Part shown: piece by piece, positions 1 to 7,995 of the stretch
How the letters are laid out: every line of letters starts with the position of its first letter
Numbering within the stretch: position 1 is the stretch's first letter
From: Roseovarius salincola
GTDB taxonomy: Bacteria > Pseudomonadota > Alphaproteobacteria > Rhodobacterales > Rhodobacteraceae
Direction: 5' to 3'
Assembly (NCBI RefSeq): GCF_026891095.1
Contig: NZ_JAPTNL010000018.1
Location: 1-64,000, forward strand
Length of the DNA: 64,000 nucleotides
The notes under the pieces: model-generated
What the model saw: the letters and a program-made list of their open reading frames with translations, nothing else
Database searches by the model: none
What the model was told of the DNA's origin: nothing
Made by a program: the position numbers and the translations under genes

Positions 1-202
1 CGCCACGAAACTGAAACCGCATAATCTCAATCAAGGATGGGCCAGAGCCTCCAATCCGAAAACCGCTCAAGCGTCCCAAATTATCTGACGACGTACAATT
101 GACCGTGAGTTCGCGTGCGTGCACCACCTTGCCCCTACCATCAACAATGCAAAGCGCACACGACCGCAGCGACACGTCCAGTCCAGCAAAATATTCCATC
201 AT
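1..202 (-). mobile_element. IS110-family transposase, N-terminal part only
   Basis: The reverse strand opens with a GGGAG ribosome site and ATG-ATG at 202, and the frame stays open to the window edge (67 codons). The first ~35 residues contain the motif YFAGLDVSLRSCALCIVDG, which is the start of the RuvC-like DEDD domain of IS110-type transposases; the Asp of GLDVS is the first catalytic residue. After about residue 35 the match to the family becomes poor, so the copy may be frameshifted or decayed. The rest lies outside the window, so intactness cannot be judged. It marks the left flank of the accessory island. Confidence 0.6.
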
Positions 203-390
203 TTATCTCCCTTGTTCACAGCTATCCTGTGATCCTATCGGCAGCTCGACCTCAGAACAGAGGCAGCCCAATTACGCATGCTCTGGGCCGTGAGCTTCGG
301 AATGATTTCGGGGTCGACAAATTCATAGGTAGCCTCGCTTCTACGGTCGATACATGTTTAATGTGAACGGGATGGAGACCGGATGCGACC

Positions 391-1260
391 ATGTCGACTT
401 TTGAAGATGAAGACCTGCGGACACATCAGCGTGAAGTTCAGCGATTGCTGGGTCGATGCATGTTGCGGTTGCAACAGTATGAGCGGCTAATCAAGGCGAT
501 GGTGGCACATTATGGGGCCTCAGGGCCAATTCTTGAGTTGGAGCGGACTCGGGCCGCGCAAATTGACGGCACGGCGCGTAAGACGCTCGGCACCTTGGTT
601 AACGAACTCCTTGGAACGTATGTTATTGCAGACAAGAACGGTCATGGCGAAGACACGCCCATAAATTCTCCAGAGAACGTCAATTGGTTCGCAATGCAGA
701 CGTCAGTCGGCCTATCGGACGCAGATTTTGCTCAGGCAGAGCACGAACTTGGAGAATTGGTAGGCCTTCGAAACAATCTGGTTCACCATTTCATCGAGCA
801 GCATGACATTTGGAGCGTGAACGGATGCCGTCGCGCGAAAGATGCTCTTGTCACCGCATACAGCCGCATCGACCGAAATTTAGGACAGCTTCGGGAATGG
901 GCCGAAGAGATGAAAAACGTGCAGCAGGCGATGGTGAACGTTATGCAGTCGGCAGAGTTCGCAGACTGGTTCGACAACGGAATTGCTCCCGATGGCACAG
1001 TAGAGTCGAATGCCTCGGGTATAGTGGCGGCCTTACGAGAAGCATTCGGTGCCCTGGCCGCCGATGGGTGGGCGCATTTGGTTGAGGCTGGCAAATGGAT
1101 TGCCGAACGGTATCCCGAGCAACTGCCTGCCAAATATGGATACCAAAGTTGGCGGCAGGTCGTGCATGAGTCCCCCATCTTGGAACTTCGGTATTTTGAA
1201 ATGCATGGGCAACGCATGGCCTTCTATCGGGAGAAAGAGAGTGCCGCGAATCCGCTTTAA
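391..1260 (+). CDS. HEPN-like and OST-HTH/LOTUS domain protein
   Basis: This is a 289-residue protein with two recognisable parts. The helical N-terminal ~200 residues contain LRNNLVHHF with Arg127 and His132, which fits the Rx4-6H motif of HEPN domains; these are often RNases in toxin-antitoxin and defence systems. The last ~65 residues (from about 222, GWAHLVEAGKWIAERYP followed by KYGYQSW) resemble an OST-HTH/LOTUS domain, a winged-helix RNA-binding fold. No membrane segment or signal is visible. It stands alone, with an IS110 fragment to its left and an unknown gene to its right. An RNA-directed defence or toxin role is inference; the coding call is firm and the LOTUS assignment is fairly strong. 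Confidence 0.7.
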   Translation: MSTFEDEDLRTHQREVQRLLGRCMLRLQQYERLIKAMVAHYGASGPILELERTRAAQIDGTARKTLGTLVNELLGTYVIADKNGHGEDTPINSPENVNWFAMQTSVGLSDADFAQAEHELGELVGLRNNLVHHFIEQHDIWSVNGCRRAKDALVTAYSRIDRNLGQLREWAEEMKNVQQAMVNVMQSAEFADWFDNGIAPDGTVESNASGIVAALREAFGALAADGWAHLVEAGKWIAERYPEQLPAKYGYQSWRQVVHESPILELRYFEMHGQRMAFYREKESAANPL

Positions 1261-1295
1261 GATACGTCGGCGTCGCGCGAATTGTTACGCTTCAT

Positions 1296-1362
1296 CAAAC
1301 GGCCACTTTTGGGAAGCTGCACCGCAGCGCAGGTAGCGGCTATGAGTGACTGGTAAGGGCCG
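1296..1362 (+). repeat. Dispersed intergenic repeat, copy A
   Basis: This copy has two conserved blocks: CGGCCACTTTTGGGAAGCTGC at its left end and AAGGGCCG at 1355-1362, about 34 nt apart. The same blocks occur at 3995, 5127 and 6471 in this window, with a short version at 41778. It lies in the 247-nt gap between two accessory genes and has no convincing reading frame. Confidence 0.5.
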
Positions 1363-1507
1363 ATCGGGTAATTGCCCATCACGCTGTGCCAAGCTTATTC
1401 CAAGATCGCAGCCCGCACGGCGAACGCTTACGAAGACCGAACATTTGCCATATAGATAACTTAACTATGGTGACAGGCGATCAAAGCCCGAGGCTACGCA
1501 GACAAAA

Positions 1508-2539
1508 ATGACTCAAACCCAGATTCCCTCCGATGAAAATACGCAGTTTGCAAGATTATTGCTCGACCCGGAAGACTATTGCGACATTGTTGGAATGCCT
1601 GTGAAGAACTCCATGCTCGGACCGCGTGTTGCGGGCGTTGGTGGCAACGAAGCGCAACACAGGTTCTGGACGAGAGCGCGTAAGACCGGCAACGCGACCA
1701 AGACTGCGGTTACAAAGTTCATCAGACATCTTGAAGCTAAACACCGGTTGTCTTTTCTATCCCCGCAAGATGTGCCTCCCGAAGTGATCCGGCTTGGTGC
1801 CTGGTCCATCGCGGAACTCGGTCTACGCAAAAGAGGCGCGCATACGCTTATGGCCGTTCAGGACGTAGTCCTTGCCTCGGATCACTTGCAAGCGGTCGTG
1901 ACCTCAGGGGGGACGAAAGCGCTCGCTTCTGAACTGCGCCGGGTGCCGAAATCCCGCGTTGCACCGCTTTTCCACGAGTGTGCCAGCATGCTCGAAACAA
2001 CCAACCGCGCCGATTTGCGGGCTATCATGGCACCGATACATATTTTCATGGCGAGCGTCTTTGTCTTTAACCTGCTAATCGAAACCGGGCCGGACCGGAC
2101 CGAGAGCGTCCTGGCGCTCCGTAAACTTGCGTGTGGGGATGCCATCCGTAGAGGGCCGCGTCTGGCGTTAGCAAGGTGGCTGGACACGGCCCAAGGCGCA
2201 CTTGGCTACGAAACGAAGAGCGGCTTCTACGCTGCGCTCTCTCCGCATTTGGATCCTGAAAGCGCGCGCATTGAATGGTCAAAGGTTGCAAGTGGAAGAG
2301 ACGTGCCACCACTGGACAGGCTGCGAAATGATCTCAAACGCGTCAGCGAAACCTCAGATGTCTGCAAAGCCAACTCCGACCTCCACGACCGGCTCGATTT
2401 GGGGCTGTGCTATTGTGCCTTTGTCGCGCGCTCCTACAGGTATCTGCAAAAGCAGAACGTCACCAAGGCGCGCAAGGTTTTTTTGCTCGCCGCGGCCGAG
2501 GTGGAGGAGGACTGGAGCGAGGCAAATCAGCCTGCGTGA
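1508..2539 (+). CDS. Hypothetical protein, 343 residues
   Basis: I do not recognise this protein. It is soluble, fairly basic and largely helical by composition. It starts with ATG at 1508 behind a weak ribosome site. It has no obvious catalytic motif; the only notable stretch is a hydrophobic segment near residues 175-190 (IHIFMASVFVFNLLIE) that could be buried or membrane associated. Its 3' end overlaps the convergent small gene 2527-2745 by 13 nt. The location between a HEPN-like gene and a viperin gene suggests an accessory or defence role, but nothing in the sequence shows a function. Confidence 0.6.
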   Translation: MTQTQIPSDENTQFARLLLDPEDYCDIVGMPVKNSMLGPRVAGVGGNEAQHRFWTRARKTGNATKTAVTKFIRHLEAKHRLSFLSPQDVPPEVIRLGAWSIAELGLRKRGAHTLMAVQDVVLASDHLQAVVTSGGTKALASELRRVPKSRVAPLFHECASMLETTNRADLRAIMAPIHIFMASVFVFNLLIETGPDRTESVLALRKLACGDAIRRGPRLALARWLDTAQGALGYETKSGFYAALSPHLDPESARIEWSKVASGRDVPPLDRLRNDLKRVSETSDVCKANSDLHDRLDLGLCYCAFVARSYRYLQKQNVTKARKVFLLAAAEVEEDWSEANQPA

Positions 2540-2745
2540 CATTTTGCCTGCCTGTTCAACACCCGTTCCACATCGCGCCGGAAGTTGCGAAGAGCCCGGC
2601 GATCACTGGGGGTGCATGGCACGATTACAAAGCCACCAGTCGGTGACACCAGCCTCCCATGTTTGCGTTTTCGGACATACTGCCAGCTCTCACGCACGCG
2701 CGATTGCACCTCTTTCTCGATCTCTTTGCTGGTCGAGTATTTCAT
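2527..2745 (-). CDS. Small HicA-like protein coupled to viperin
   Basis: This 72-residue protein begins at ATG 2745, which overlaps the viperin stop as ATGA, so translation is probably coupled. A GGAGAG ribosome site lies 8 nt upstream. The core (WQYVRKRKHGRLVSP, then FVIVP, then TPSDRRALRNFRRDVERVL) resembles the short double-stranded-RNA-binding-like fold of HicA mRNA interferases and related phage proteins. A His sits next to Gly in the position where HicA has its catalytic His. No HicB-like antitoxin is adjacent. The coding call rests on the overlap geometry and the structured sequence; the HicA relation is tentative. It may act with viperin or be a separate RNA-binding protein. Confidence 0.6.
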   Translation of the reverse strand: MKYSTSKEIEKEVQSRVRESWQYVRKRKHGRLVSPTGGFVIVPCTPSDRRALRNFRRDVERVLNRQAKCHAG

Positions 2746-3629
2746 GACGTGCTCTCCAGAGGCTGGTAGCGCGCAAGAAACCTGTTGATGGAGAACGGGA
2801 TTTGCGCAAACGCACGTTCGATCCCGATATCGAGGATGGGTTCGCTGTAGTAATATCCTTTACTGTCCAGCCTGTTCTGGAAAAAGCGGCCATGCGGATC
2901 GATCATAAGATAGGACTGGACCATCGAGGGGTTGTCCTCGACGGAAAGGATGCGCCGGAAAGCGGCATGGCGGCTGACAAACCTTTCAAATGTCGCTTCA
3001 TCCACGGTCAGCTCGTCATTGTAGGACGGCAACATTCGTAGAGCCTTCCAACGGTCTGGTGCAATTTTGGAAACGAGTGTCGAGAAATCCTCTTCGGCAT
3101 TCACCGCATTCACGACCGTGTTCAGCTTGATCTGCAGTGCAGGGTTGGCGGTGCGCAATTCGCGGACCAAGTCGATAAGATCGTCCGAGCCGATTTGCGC
3201 GCCCTTTCTATCCACCCGTCCGATCCGCAAATTCCCGTCGCAACGAGTGGAATCCACACTGAGACCGAGCATTGAAATTCTTGATGCAATATTACGCAAC
3301 GTCTCGAGACGGCTGCCATTGCTTATCAAACTCACGTCAAACCCGGCTGCAACGGCGTGATCCACCACGTGACTGAGCTCGCCCGCCCAAAGCGTCGGCT
3401 CACCTCCGGCAATGTTAAGTCGCGGCCGGCGGGCAAACCGTTGTTCCCAAAGCGGGTTTTCAGGTGACAGAAACCGGCCCAGTTCCGATATCAGCAACCT
3501 ACACGCGGCATGATCGCGCCAAAGTTCCGAAGCCTTTGGTTTGGACCAATGCGCGTAGCAAAACTTGCAACGATAATTGCAGGCTTCTGTAACATGCCAA
3601 TTCGCCACGAGTTGAGGTTGAAGTTCCAT
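2742..3629 (-). CDS. Prokaryotic viperin (radical SAM, ddhNTP synthase)
   Basis: This is a 295-residue radical SAM protein. Cys17, Cys21 and Cys24 form the CxxxCxxC cluster site in EACNYRCKFCYAHW, and GGEP is at 75-78. The C-terminal half is what separates viperin from other radical SAM enzymes. IKLNTVVNAVNAEEDF matches the viperin NxVxN...EED region, RWKAL follows, and YLMIDPHGRFF and ILDIGIERAF match the conserved viperin tail. Viperins convert a nucleoside triphosphate to its 3'-deoxy-3',4'-didehydro form, a chain terminator of viral RNA polymerases; which NTP is used here cannot be read from sequence. The start at 3629 is chosen because AAGGAG lies 6 nt upstream; a start at 3683 would add 18 unrelated residues. 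It is the first gene of a two-gene unit with the HicA-like gene. Confidence 0.9.
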   Translation of the reverse strand: MELQPQLVANWHVTEACNYRCKFCYAHWSKPKASELWRDHAACRLLISELGRFLSPENPLWEQRFARRPRLNIAGGEPTLWAGELSHVVDHAVAAGFDVSLISNGSRLETLRNIASRISMLGLSVDSTRCDGNLRIGRVDRKGAQIGSDDLIDLVRELRTANPALQIKLNTVVNAVNAEEDFSTLVSKIAPDRWKALRMLPSYNDELTVDEATFERFVSRHAAFRRILSVEDNPSMVQSYLMIDPHGRFFQNRLDSKGYYYSEPILDIGIERAFAQIPFSINRFLARYQPLESTS

Positions 3630-4114
3630 TGCGCTCTCCTTGCAAAAGTGTGCTTGAAGAAATGGCCGATGCGGGCAGCGCAAAGACGTGGGATTCTCGG
3701 GACATTTTAATTGATCTTGGGCTCAGTAATGCCTGCAATACCTGCCTGTGACATAAGTGCTGCCTATCCAGGTCACTCATTTGAACTCCCCTACCAAGTG
3801 GAAACCGCGGGGCAGAGCCTCTCCATTCGCGCCAGGACGCCCGGTGTCAATCCGATGCGCTCTTTCGAGGAGGAAGAAGACAAGGTCGAGGCGGGCCTCA
3901 TCGCGACCCGGGACCTTTTAGCGTGGATCCGCGCCAATGCCGGCGAGATCGCCCGCCTACTTGATATCCCTTGAGCCGTTTTACTGGCCGATGCATGAAT
4001 GACCGGTCTGGCGAAGCTGCGGCGTGGCGCCACTCACCTCGGCGAGTGACCGCAAAGGGGCCGTGAGGAGCTTCGGCGACCAGACCCAGCGCCAACCCGC
4101 AGCACATCTTGCGC
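3630..4114. other. 485-nt gap upstream of viperin
   Basis: No convincing gene is present. An 87-codon open frame on the plus strand (3711-3974) has an acidic helical C-terminal half (around MRSFEEEEDKVEAGL) and could be a remnant, but I recognise no family and see no good ribosome site. The gap also holds copy B of the dispersed repeat and must contain the viperin promoter just above 3640. Confidence 0.4.
3995..4063 (+). repeat. Dispersed intergenic repeat, copy B
   Basis: TGAATGACCGGTCTGGCG runs into GAAGCTGC, followed 33 nt later by AAAGGGGCCG at 4054-4063. The block spacing is the same as in copy C. Confidence 0.5.
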
Positions 4115-4804
4115 TCACCTACCGATACAACGATCAGCAGCACCGACCGCCACCAGCTTCTTGAACTCACTTACAAAATCATAGTTGCCAACGAGCTTTT
4201 CGACTGCATCGTTCGTGTTGTAGACGACATCACGCAAGTACTGCCTATTTGCACTAAACACAATATTCCGATCCTTTCGACCTTTGCTATCCACTTTGTT
4301 GCTAACAAATCTTCTCAGGTCTTCCCTGGAGATTGCGAAATCTCTGAGTTCAGGCCGCTCTTGCAAAACGAACCGAAAAGCAATTGGGCGTAACTTGATA
4401 TCATACTTCTCGCCTTGTCGATGGAAGACGAGGAAACTGTCTTGGTGTGCTCCGAACTCCATTAGCCGCTGAGCGTCTGACGCGCTGGTGGGAACTATAC
4501 GATTCGGATGCTCCGCAGTGTCCCAAGCTGCTGTAATTCCGATAACGGGCTTGCCCTCGGCAACTATCCGAAACACATCTAACAACGCTCTTGTCCTCTC
4601 AATTGCAGCTACATCATCGACATCCACCTTTTTCATTTTATCGTACAATCTGTATGGAACGGAGAATGACTTGACGCGACTGTCGTGCAAACAGACGCCT
4701 CGAGCCTCAAGAAATGATGCCTCCTCTTCGTCGAGAAACCTCGTGTTGGGCCACGAGAACAGATTCTTCGGCTTGCAGCTTTCAGGTAGAGGGTAGCTTT
4801 CCAC
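4115..4804 (-). CDS. Hypothetical protein, about 229 residues, GTG start
   Basis: The frame is open from a GTG at 4804 to 4115. The sequence looks like a real soluble protein, with balanced charge and regular hydrophobic spacing, but I recognise no family. The start is doubtful: there is no clear ribosome site before the GTG. A different frame just upstream (from ATG-ATG near 4877) reads about 25 plausible residues (MTDTLLTMIESASGS...) before losing sense near 4810, so a frameshift near the 5' end is possible. It sits alone between the viperin and GIY-YIG genes on the same strand. Confidence 0.5.
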   Translation of the reverse strand: MESYPLPESCKPKNLFSWPNTRFLDEEEASFLEARGVCLHDSRVKSFSVPYRLYDKMKKVDVDDVAAIERTRALLDVFRIVAEGKPVIGITAAWDTAEHPNRIVPTSASDAQRLMEFGAHQDSFLVFHRQGEKYDIKLRPIAFRFVLQERPELRDFAISREDLRRFVSNKVDSKGRKDRNIVFSANRQYLRDVVYNTNDAVEKLVGNYDFVSEFKKLVAVGAADRCIGR

Positions 4805-5239
4805 ACACGAATTTTGGTCAGCTGCGTGAGCGATCCTGAGGCACTTTCAATCATCGTTAGAAGCGTGTCTGTCATCATAAATCCCAAACTTTACCCTTGT
4901 GTATTCCGGTATCTTCGAACCATGTTGCTTCCCAACGGAGACTGCACTTCTGTACCATTCCGATGTCGGCGGACAATATACCGACAGGACAAAACAACAG
5001 TATCCCTGAATGCAAACGACCCACTACTCTCGCGCTCGGGAGATTGTCCAACACCGTCTGCACCGGGTAGTGCCCCACGGGGTTCTCTAATCGCCTCCGT
5101 CGACAGCTGATCTTTCTGCGCGACCTATGAACGACCGATCCGGAGAAGCTGCAACTCGCATTTTCCGCAGCCTTGAAAGACCGGGATGGGCCGAAAGCTA
5201 CGTGTGCAGTTTGAAGAACAAGAACCAAGGGCACATTCA
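4805..5239. other. 435-nt gap with repeat copy C
   Basis: No protein gene is supported here. A 121-codon reverse frame (4875-5240) is rich in Ser, Arg and Cys and covers the dispersed repeat, so I treat it as non-coding. The region lies between two genes on the minus strand. Confidence 0.4.
5127..5193 (+). repeat. Dispersed intergenic repeat, copy C
   Basis: TGAACGACCGATCCGGA runs into GAAGCTGC and is followed 33 nt later by ATGGGCCG at 5186-5193. Confidence 0.5.
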
Positions 5240-6280
5240 TTATGTCGGGGCTTGGTCCTGAGCCTCATGCCAATCTGCTATCTTCTGGCAAAGCAGACCG
5301 ATCCACACTTCGAATAACAGCACTTCAGCCTCGCCGTCTGGTGTAAATGAGGGATGGTCGTTATCGTCCATCTCCCAAGTGCCAAGATACTCGCCATCCC
5401 TCGTAACCACCGAACCGTCGTCGCACAGATTGATCTTGAACCGATATGGCTGTGCCAGATGTTCTTCGGCATTGGCGATGGCCTTGGTGGCAGCGGTCGC
5501 CTTATCCGGTTCCATTCCACTGCCGATTACCTTGCCGTAGCTTTTTGCCATCCACTCAAAGGATAGGTGGCGCTCACCGGCTTCGCTTGACGTTACTTCG
5601 TCAATGTGGATCTCGACGCCTTTGTGCTCGATGTAGGTCTTGATCCTCGCCGGTCTCTGCGTTGATGCCGTGAGCCGCTTCTCGCTTCTCCGTTGTGCTG
5701 ACAACGCGTCGAAGATATCTTGACCAGATGTATTCACATCGCGAAGGTCAAACTTTTGTTCGCGTTCGGCACTGACGTCGCCCGGAGGGACCGCCTTACC
5801 TTTTATCCAAGGTGGCGTCGAGTTCTTGGAAGCCTCTTCAATCTGGCACTTCACGCTTTTCGGGAAAAACGCCGTACTTGGCGACGCCTGATCAGCGAAG
5901 ACTTGTGCAGTACCCGCTATGACAGGCATTCGCCCAAGGCTTTTCTCCAGGCTCGGTACCGAAGTGTTGAACTCGGGCGCATAGGCCCGAATGGCTGCGC
6001 TTTCATACTCGTCCATGTCTTCGTAGGCGCAGGGCGCGAAGGCCATAGACCATGGAAGCCACGTGTCTGGGACCCTGTGATAGACACGCCCAAGACTGTC
6101 GATGGATCGTTGACTGAGTTGATTGCTCTGCCCGATGTACACCACACGGTCGGCGCATCCGATCATGTATATGCCGGTATGAAGCCAAGAACACCCAAGG
6201 AGCGACGAAAGTTCGTCGTGGCGATTTCGGAGAAAGACCTGCCGCTTCCAAAGGTGGAAGAGCGCACTGCTTGTCAGCAT
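5240..6280 (-). CDS. GIY-YIG nuclease-domain protein with unknown C-terminus
   Basis: This is a 346-residue protein. Near the N-terminus it shows GIY at 36-38 and VVYIG ending at residue 50, followed by an Arg-containing helix and, near residue 94, a Glu in YESAAIRAY before PEFN. This is the order of catalytic elements in GIY-YIG endonucleases (Tyr, Tyr, Arg, Glu, Asn). The middle part is low in conservation and may be a linker. The last ~130 residues contain two mixed alpha/beta stretches (around HKGVEIHIDEV and FKINLCDDGSVV) that could recognise DNA or sense stress; I do not recognise them. GIY-YIG proteins in such islands are often nucleases that act on foreign DNA, which is inference here. 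Confidence 0.65.
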   Translation of the reverse strand: MLTSSALFHLWKRQVFLRNRHDELSSLLGCSWLHTGIYMIGCADRVVYIGQSNQLSQRSIDSLGRVYHRVPDTWLPWSMAFAPCAYEDMDEYESAAIRAYAPEFNTSVPSLEKSLGRMPVIAGTAQVFADQASPSTAFFPKSVKCQIEEASKNSTPPWIKGKAVPPGDVSAEREQKFDLRDVNTSGQDIFDALSAQRRSEKRLTASTQRPARIKTYIEHKGVEIHIDEVTSSEAGERHLSFEWMAKSYGKVIGSGMEPDKATAATKAIANAEEHLAQPYRFKINLCDDGSVVTRDGEYLGTWEMDDNDHPSFTPDGEAEVLLFEVWIGLLCQKIADWHEAQDQAPT

Positions 6281-6864
6281 AATGACCCTGGCAAAAACAT
6301 AAGGAACGACAATATCTAAGCGATCCTATCGCAGCTTTGGAGGCCAAGTAAATTGTTGACGAGCATGACTGTAGTCGTAATCGAGAACTTTTGAGGTAAG
6401 ACGACGGTGGCGGAAGCGATCCGTTCGTTCGCGGTGCCGCCGCTCGCCTGTTTCCAAATGTGCGTGTGCAGCGAATGACCTCTCTGGGGAGGCTGCGACT
6501 GGGCACACGGTGTCCGCTTTGGGCCGTTCACGACCAAGAGCGTCTCGCCTCATGCGCGAAACCGACCCGAGGCGCCGTGGCCAAGATGACCTCGAAACGG
6601 ACATTGCACTCAGAGCCCTCCGCGCTCATCTGCACCACGAAATGCAAAGGGCTGGCTCTTTTGGTGTCATTTTTTACTTTCTGGTCCTTTTCATTTCACA
6701 ACCCTTGGGATTAGGTTTCGATGAAGGGGAGAGCTGAAATTCAACCAAAAGAAAAGCAGGCAAAAGCAAGCCATCTCCAAGATGACCACTTTTGACACCC
6801 CCATGACCGAATTCACAGAGCGCGAATCTGATAACGACTGGGGAAACACTTTTCAGGAGCTGCC
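6281..6864. other. 584-nt gap with repeat copy D
   Basis: This is a divergent intergenic region between the GIY-YIG gene and the YhaO/YhaN operon. It contains repeat copy D (6471-6526) and an AT-richer stretch at 6650-6780. Short frames exist (for example from 6721 and 6782), but none has both a ribosome site and protein-like sequence. The promoter of the 6865 operon should lie here. Confidence 0.4.
6471..6526 (+). repeat. Dispersed intergenic repeat, copy D
   Basis: GCGAATGACCTCTCTGGGGA runs into GGCTGC and is followed by TTGGGCCG at 6519-6526. The spacer (22 nt) is about 11 nt shorter than in the other copies. Confidence 0.45.
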
Positions 6865-7995
6865 ATGTCATTTCGATTCATTCATTCCTCCGACCTGCAC
6901 ATTGGCCGGAAATTCGCGAATATCCCGGAGCCGGCAGACGGCAATATCCGCGGACGTCTGATGGAAGCCCGGCATAGCGCGATTGCCCGCCTTTCGGCAG
7001 CAGCGTACAACCATGGGGCAGAGCATATCCTGCTTGCCGGAGACACCTTCGACACTGCGACCCCCTCTGCGACCGTGATCAGACAGGCACTTGGTGCAAT
7101 GGCAGAAACACCAGACGTTACATGGTGGATGCTGCCCGGCAACCACGACAATCTCCGCGATGCCGAGCCGCTGTGGGAGACTATCTGTCGAAATGCACCG
7201 GACAACGTCAAGACTCTGCTCGGCTCCACGCCACATGACATAGGCGACATGGCGACGCTGCTGCCCTGCCCCATCGCTTTCCGCTCCGGTGCTTCCGACC
7301 CGTCCGAGCCGCTGGTGAACATGGTGAGCGACGAAGGCCGGTTGCGGATCGGGCTGGCGCATGGCGGCGTGACCGACTTCACCGAGTCCGGCGATGCGAT
7401 CGCGCCCGACCGTGACCAGAGCGCGCGCCTCGACTATCTCGCGCTCGGGGACTGGCATGGCCGCATGGCCGTATCGGACCGTGTGCAATATTCCGGCACA
7501 CCGGAACAGGACCGCTTCAAGCATGGCCGCCGGGGCGTCTGCCTCTGCGTCGAGCTCGACGGGCCGGGTGCCACCCCGAAGGTAGAAGAGATCGAGACCG
7601 GCACATTCCTCTGGCAAGAGATCGAGCTACCCTTGCACCCTCGGCAGGATGCAGCGGCTGCGCTGGCTGAGGCTCTGCCGCTGTCCGGGCGGCGCGATAT
7701 CCTGATGCGCGTGGCGGCGACCGGCTGGGCCGGGTTGCCCGACCGGGCGGACCTGGAACGCGCTGCGGAGGCATCTGCGCCCGAATTTGCCCATTTCGAC
7801 CTGGTGACGGATGCGTTGGGCACGCAGTACGACGCCGCTGATCTCGATGAGATCGACCGCGGCGGCGCGCTGCGGCTGGCGGCCAATACGCTCAAGGACG
7901 ATGCCGAGGCCGACGCCCTGCCGCAGGAGGATCGCGACGTTGCAGCCGACGCGCTCGCCCGGCTTTACGCCTATGTCCGGGAGGCCTCGGAATGA
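6865..7995 (+). CDS. YhaO/SbcD-like DNA repair nuclease
   Basis: This is a 376-residue calcineurin-type phosphoesterase. The metal-binding motifs are in order: Asp10 and His12 (SSDLHIG), GDTFD at 59-63, GNHDN at 92-96, and further downstream AHGG and GDWHG, which supply the remaining His ligands. This is the architecture of SbcD/Mre11 and YhaO exonucleases. The start at 6865 is supported by AGGAG six nt upstream. Its stop overlaps the start of the next gene as ATGA, so the two are co-translated and probably form a nuclease-ATPase complex that processes DNA ends. The position inside a defence-type island suggests action on foreign DNA, which is inference. Confidence 0.85.
   Translation: MSFRFIHSSDLHIGRKFANIPEPADGNIRGRLMEARHSAIARLSAAAYNHGAEHILLAGDTFDTATPSATVIRQALGAMAETPDVTWWMLPGNHDNLRDAEPLWETICRNAPDNVKTLLGSTPHDIGDMATLLPCPIAFRSGASDPSEPLVNMVSDEGRLRIGLAHGGVTDFTESGDAIAPDRDQSARLDYLALGDWHGRMAVSDRVQYSGTPEQDRFKHGRRGVCLCVELDGPGATPKVEEIETGTFLWQEIELPLHPRQDAAAALAEALPLSGRRDILMRVAATGWAGLPDRADLERAAEASAPEFAHFDLVTDALGTQYDAADLDEIDRGGALRLAANTLKDDAEADALPQEDRDVAADALARLYAYVREASE

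Noticed and set aside
4875-5240. A 121-codon minus-strand frame after the GIY-YIG gene.
   Set aside because: It covers the dispersed repeat and is Ser/Arg/Cys-rich with no protein-like pattern.
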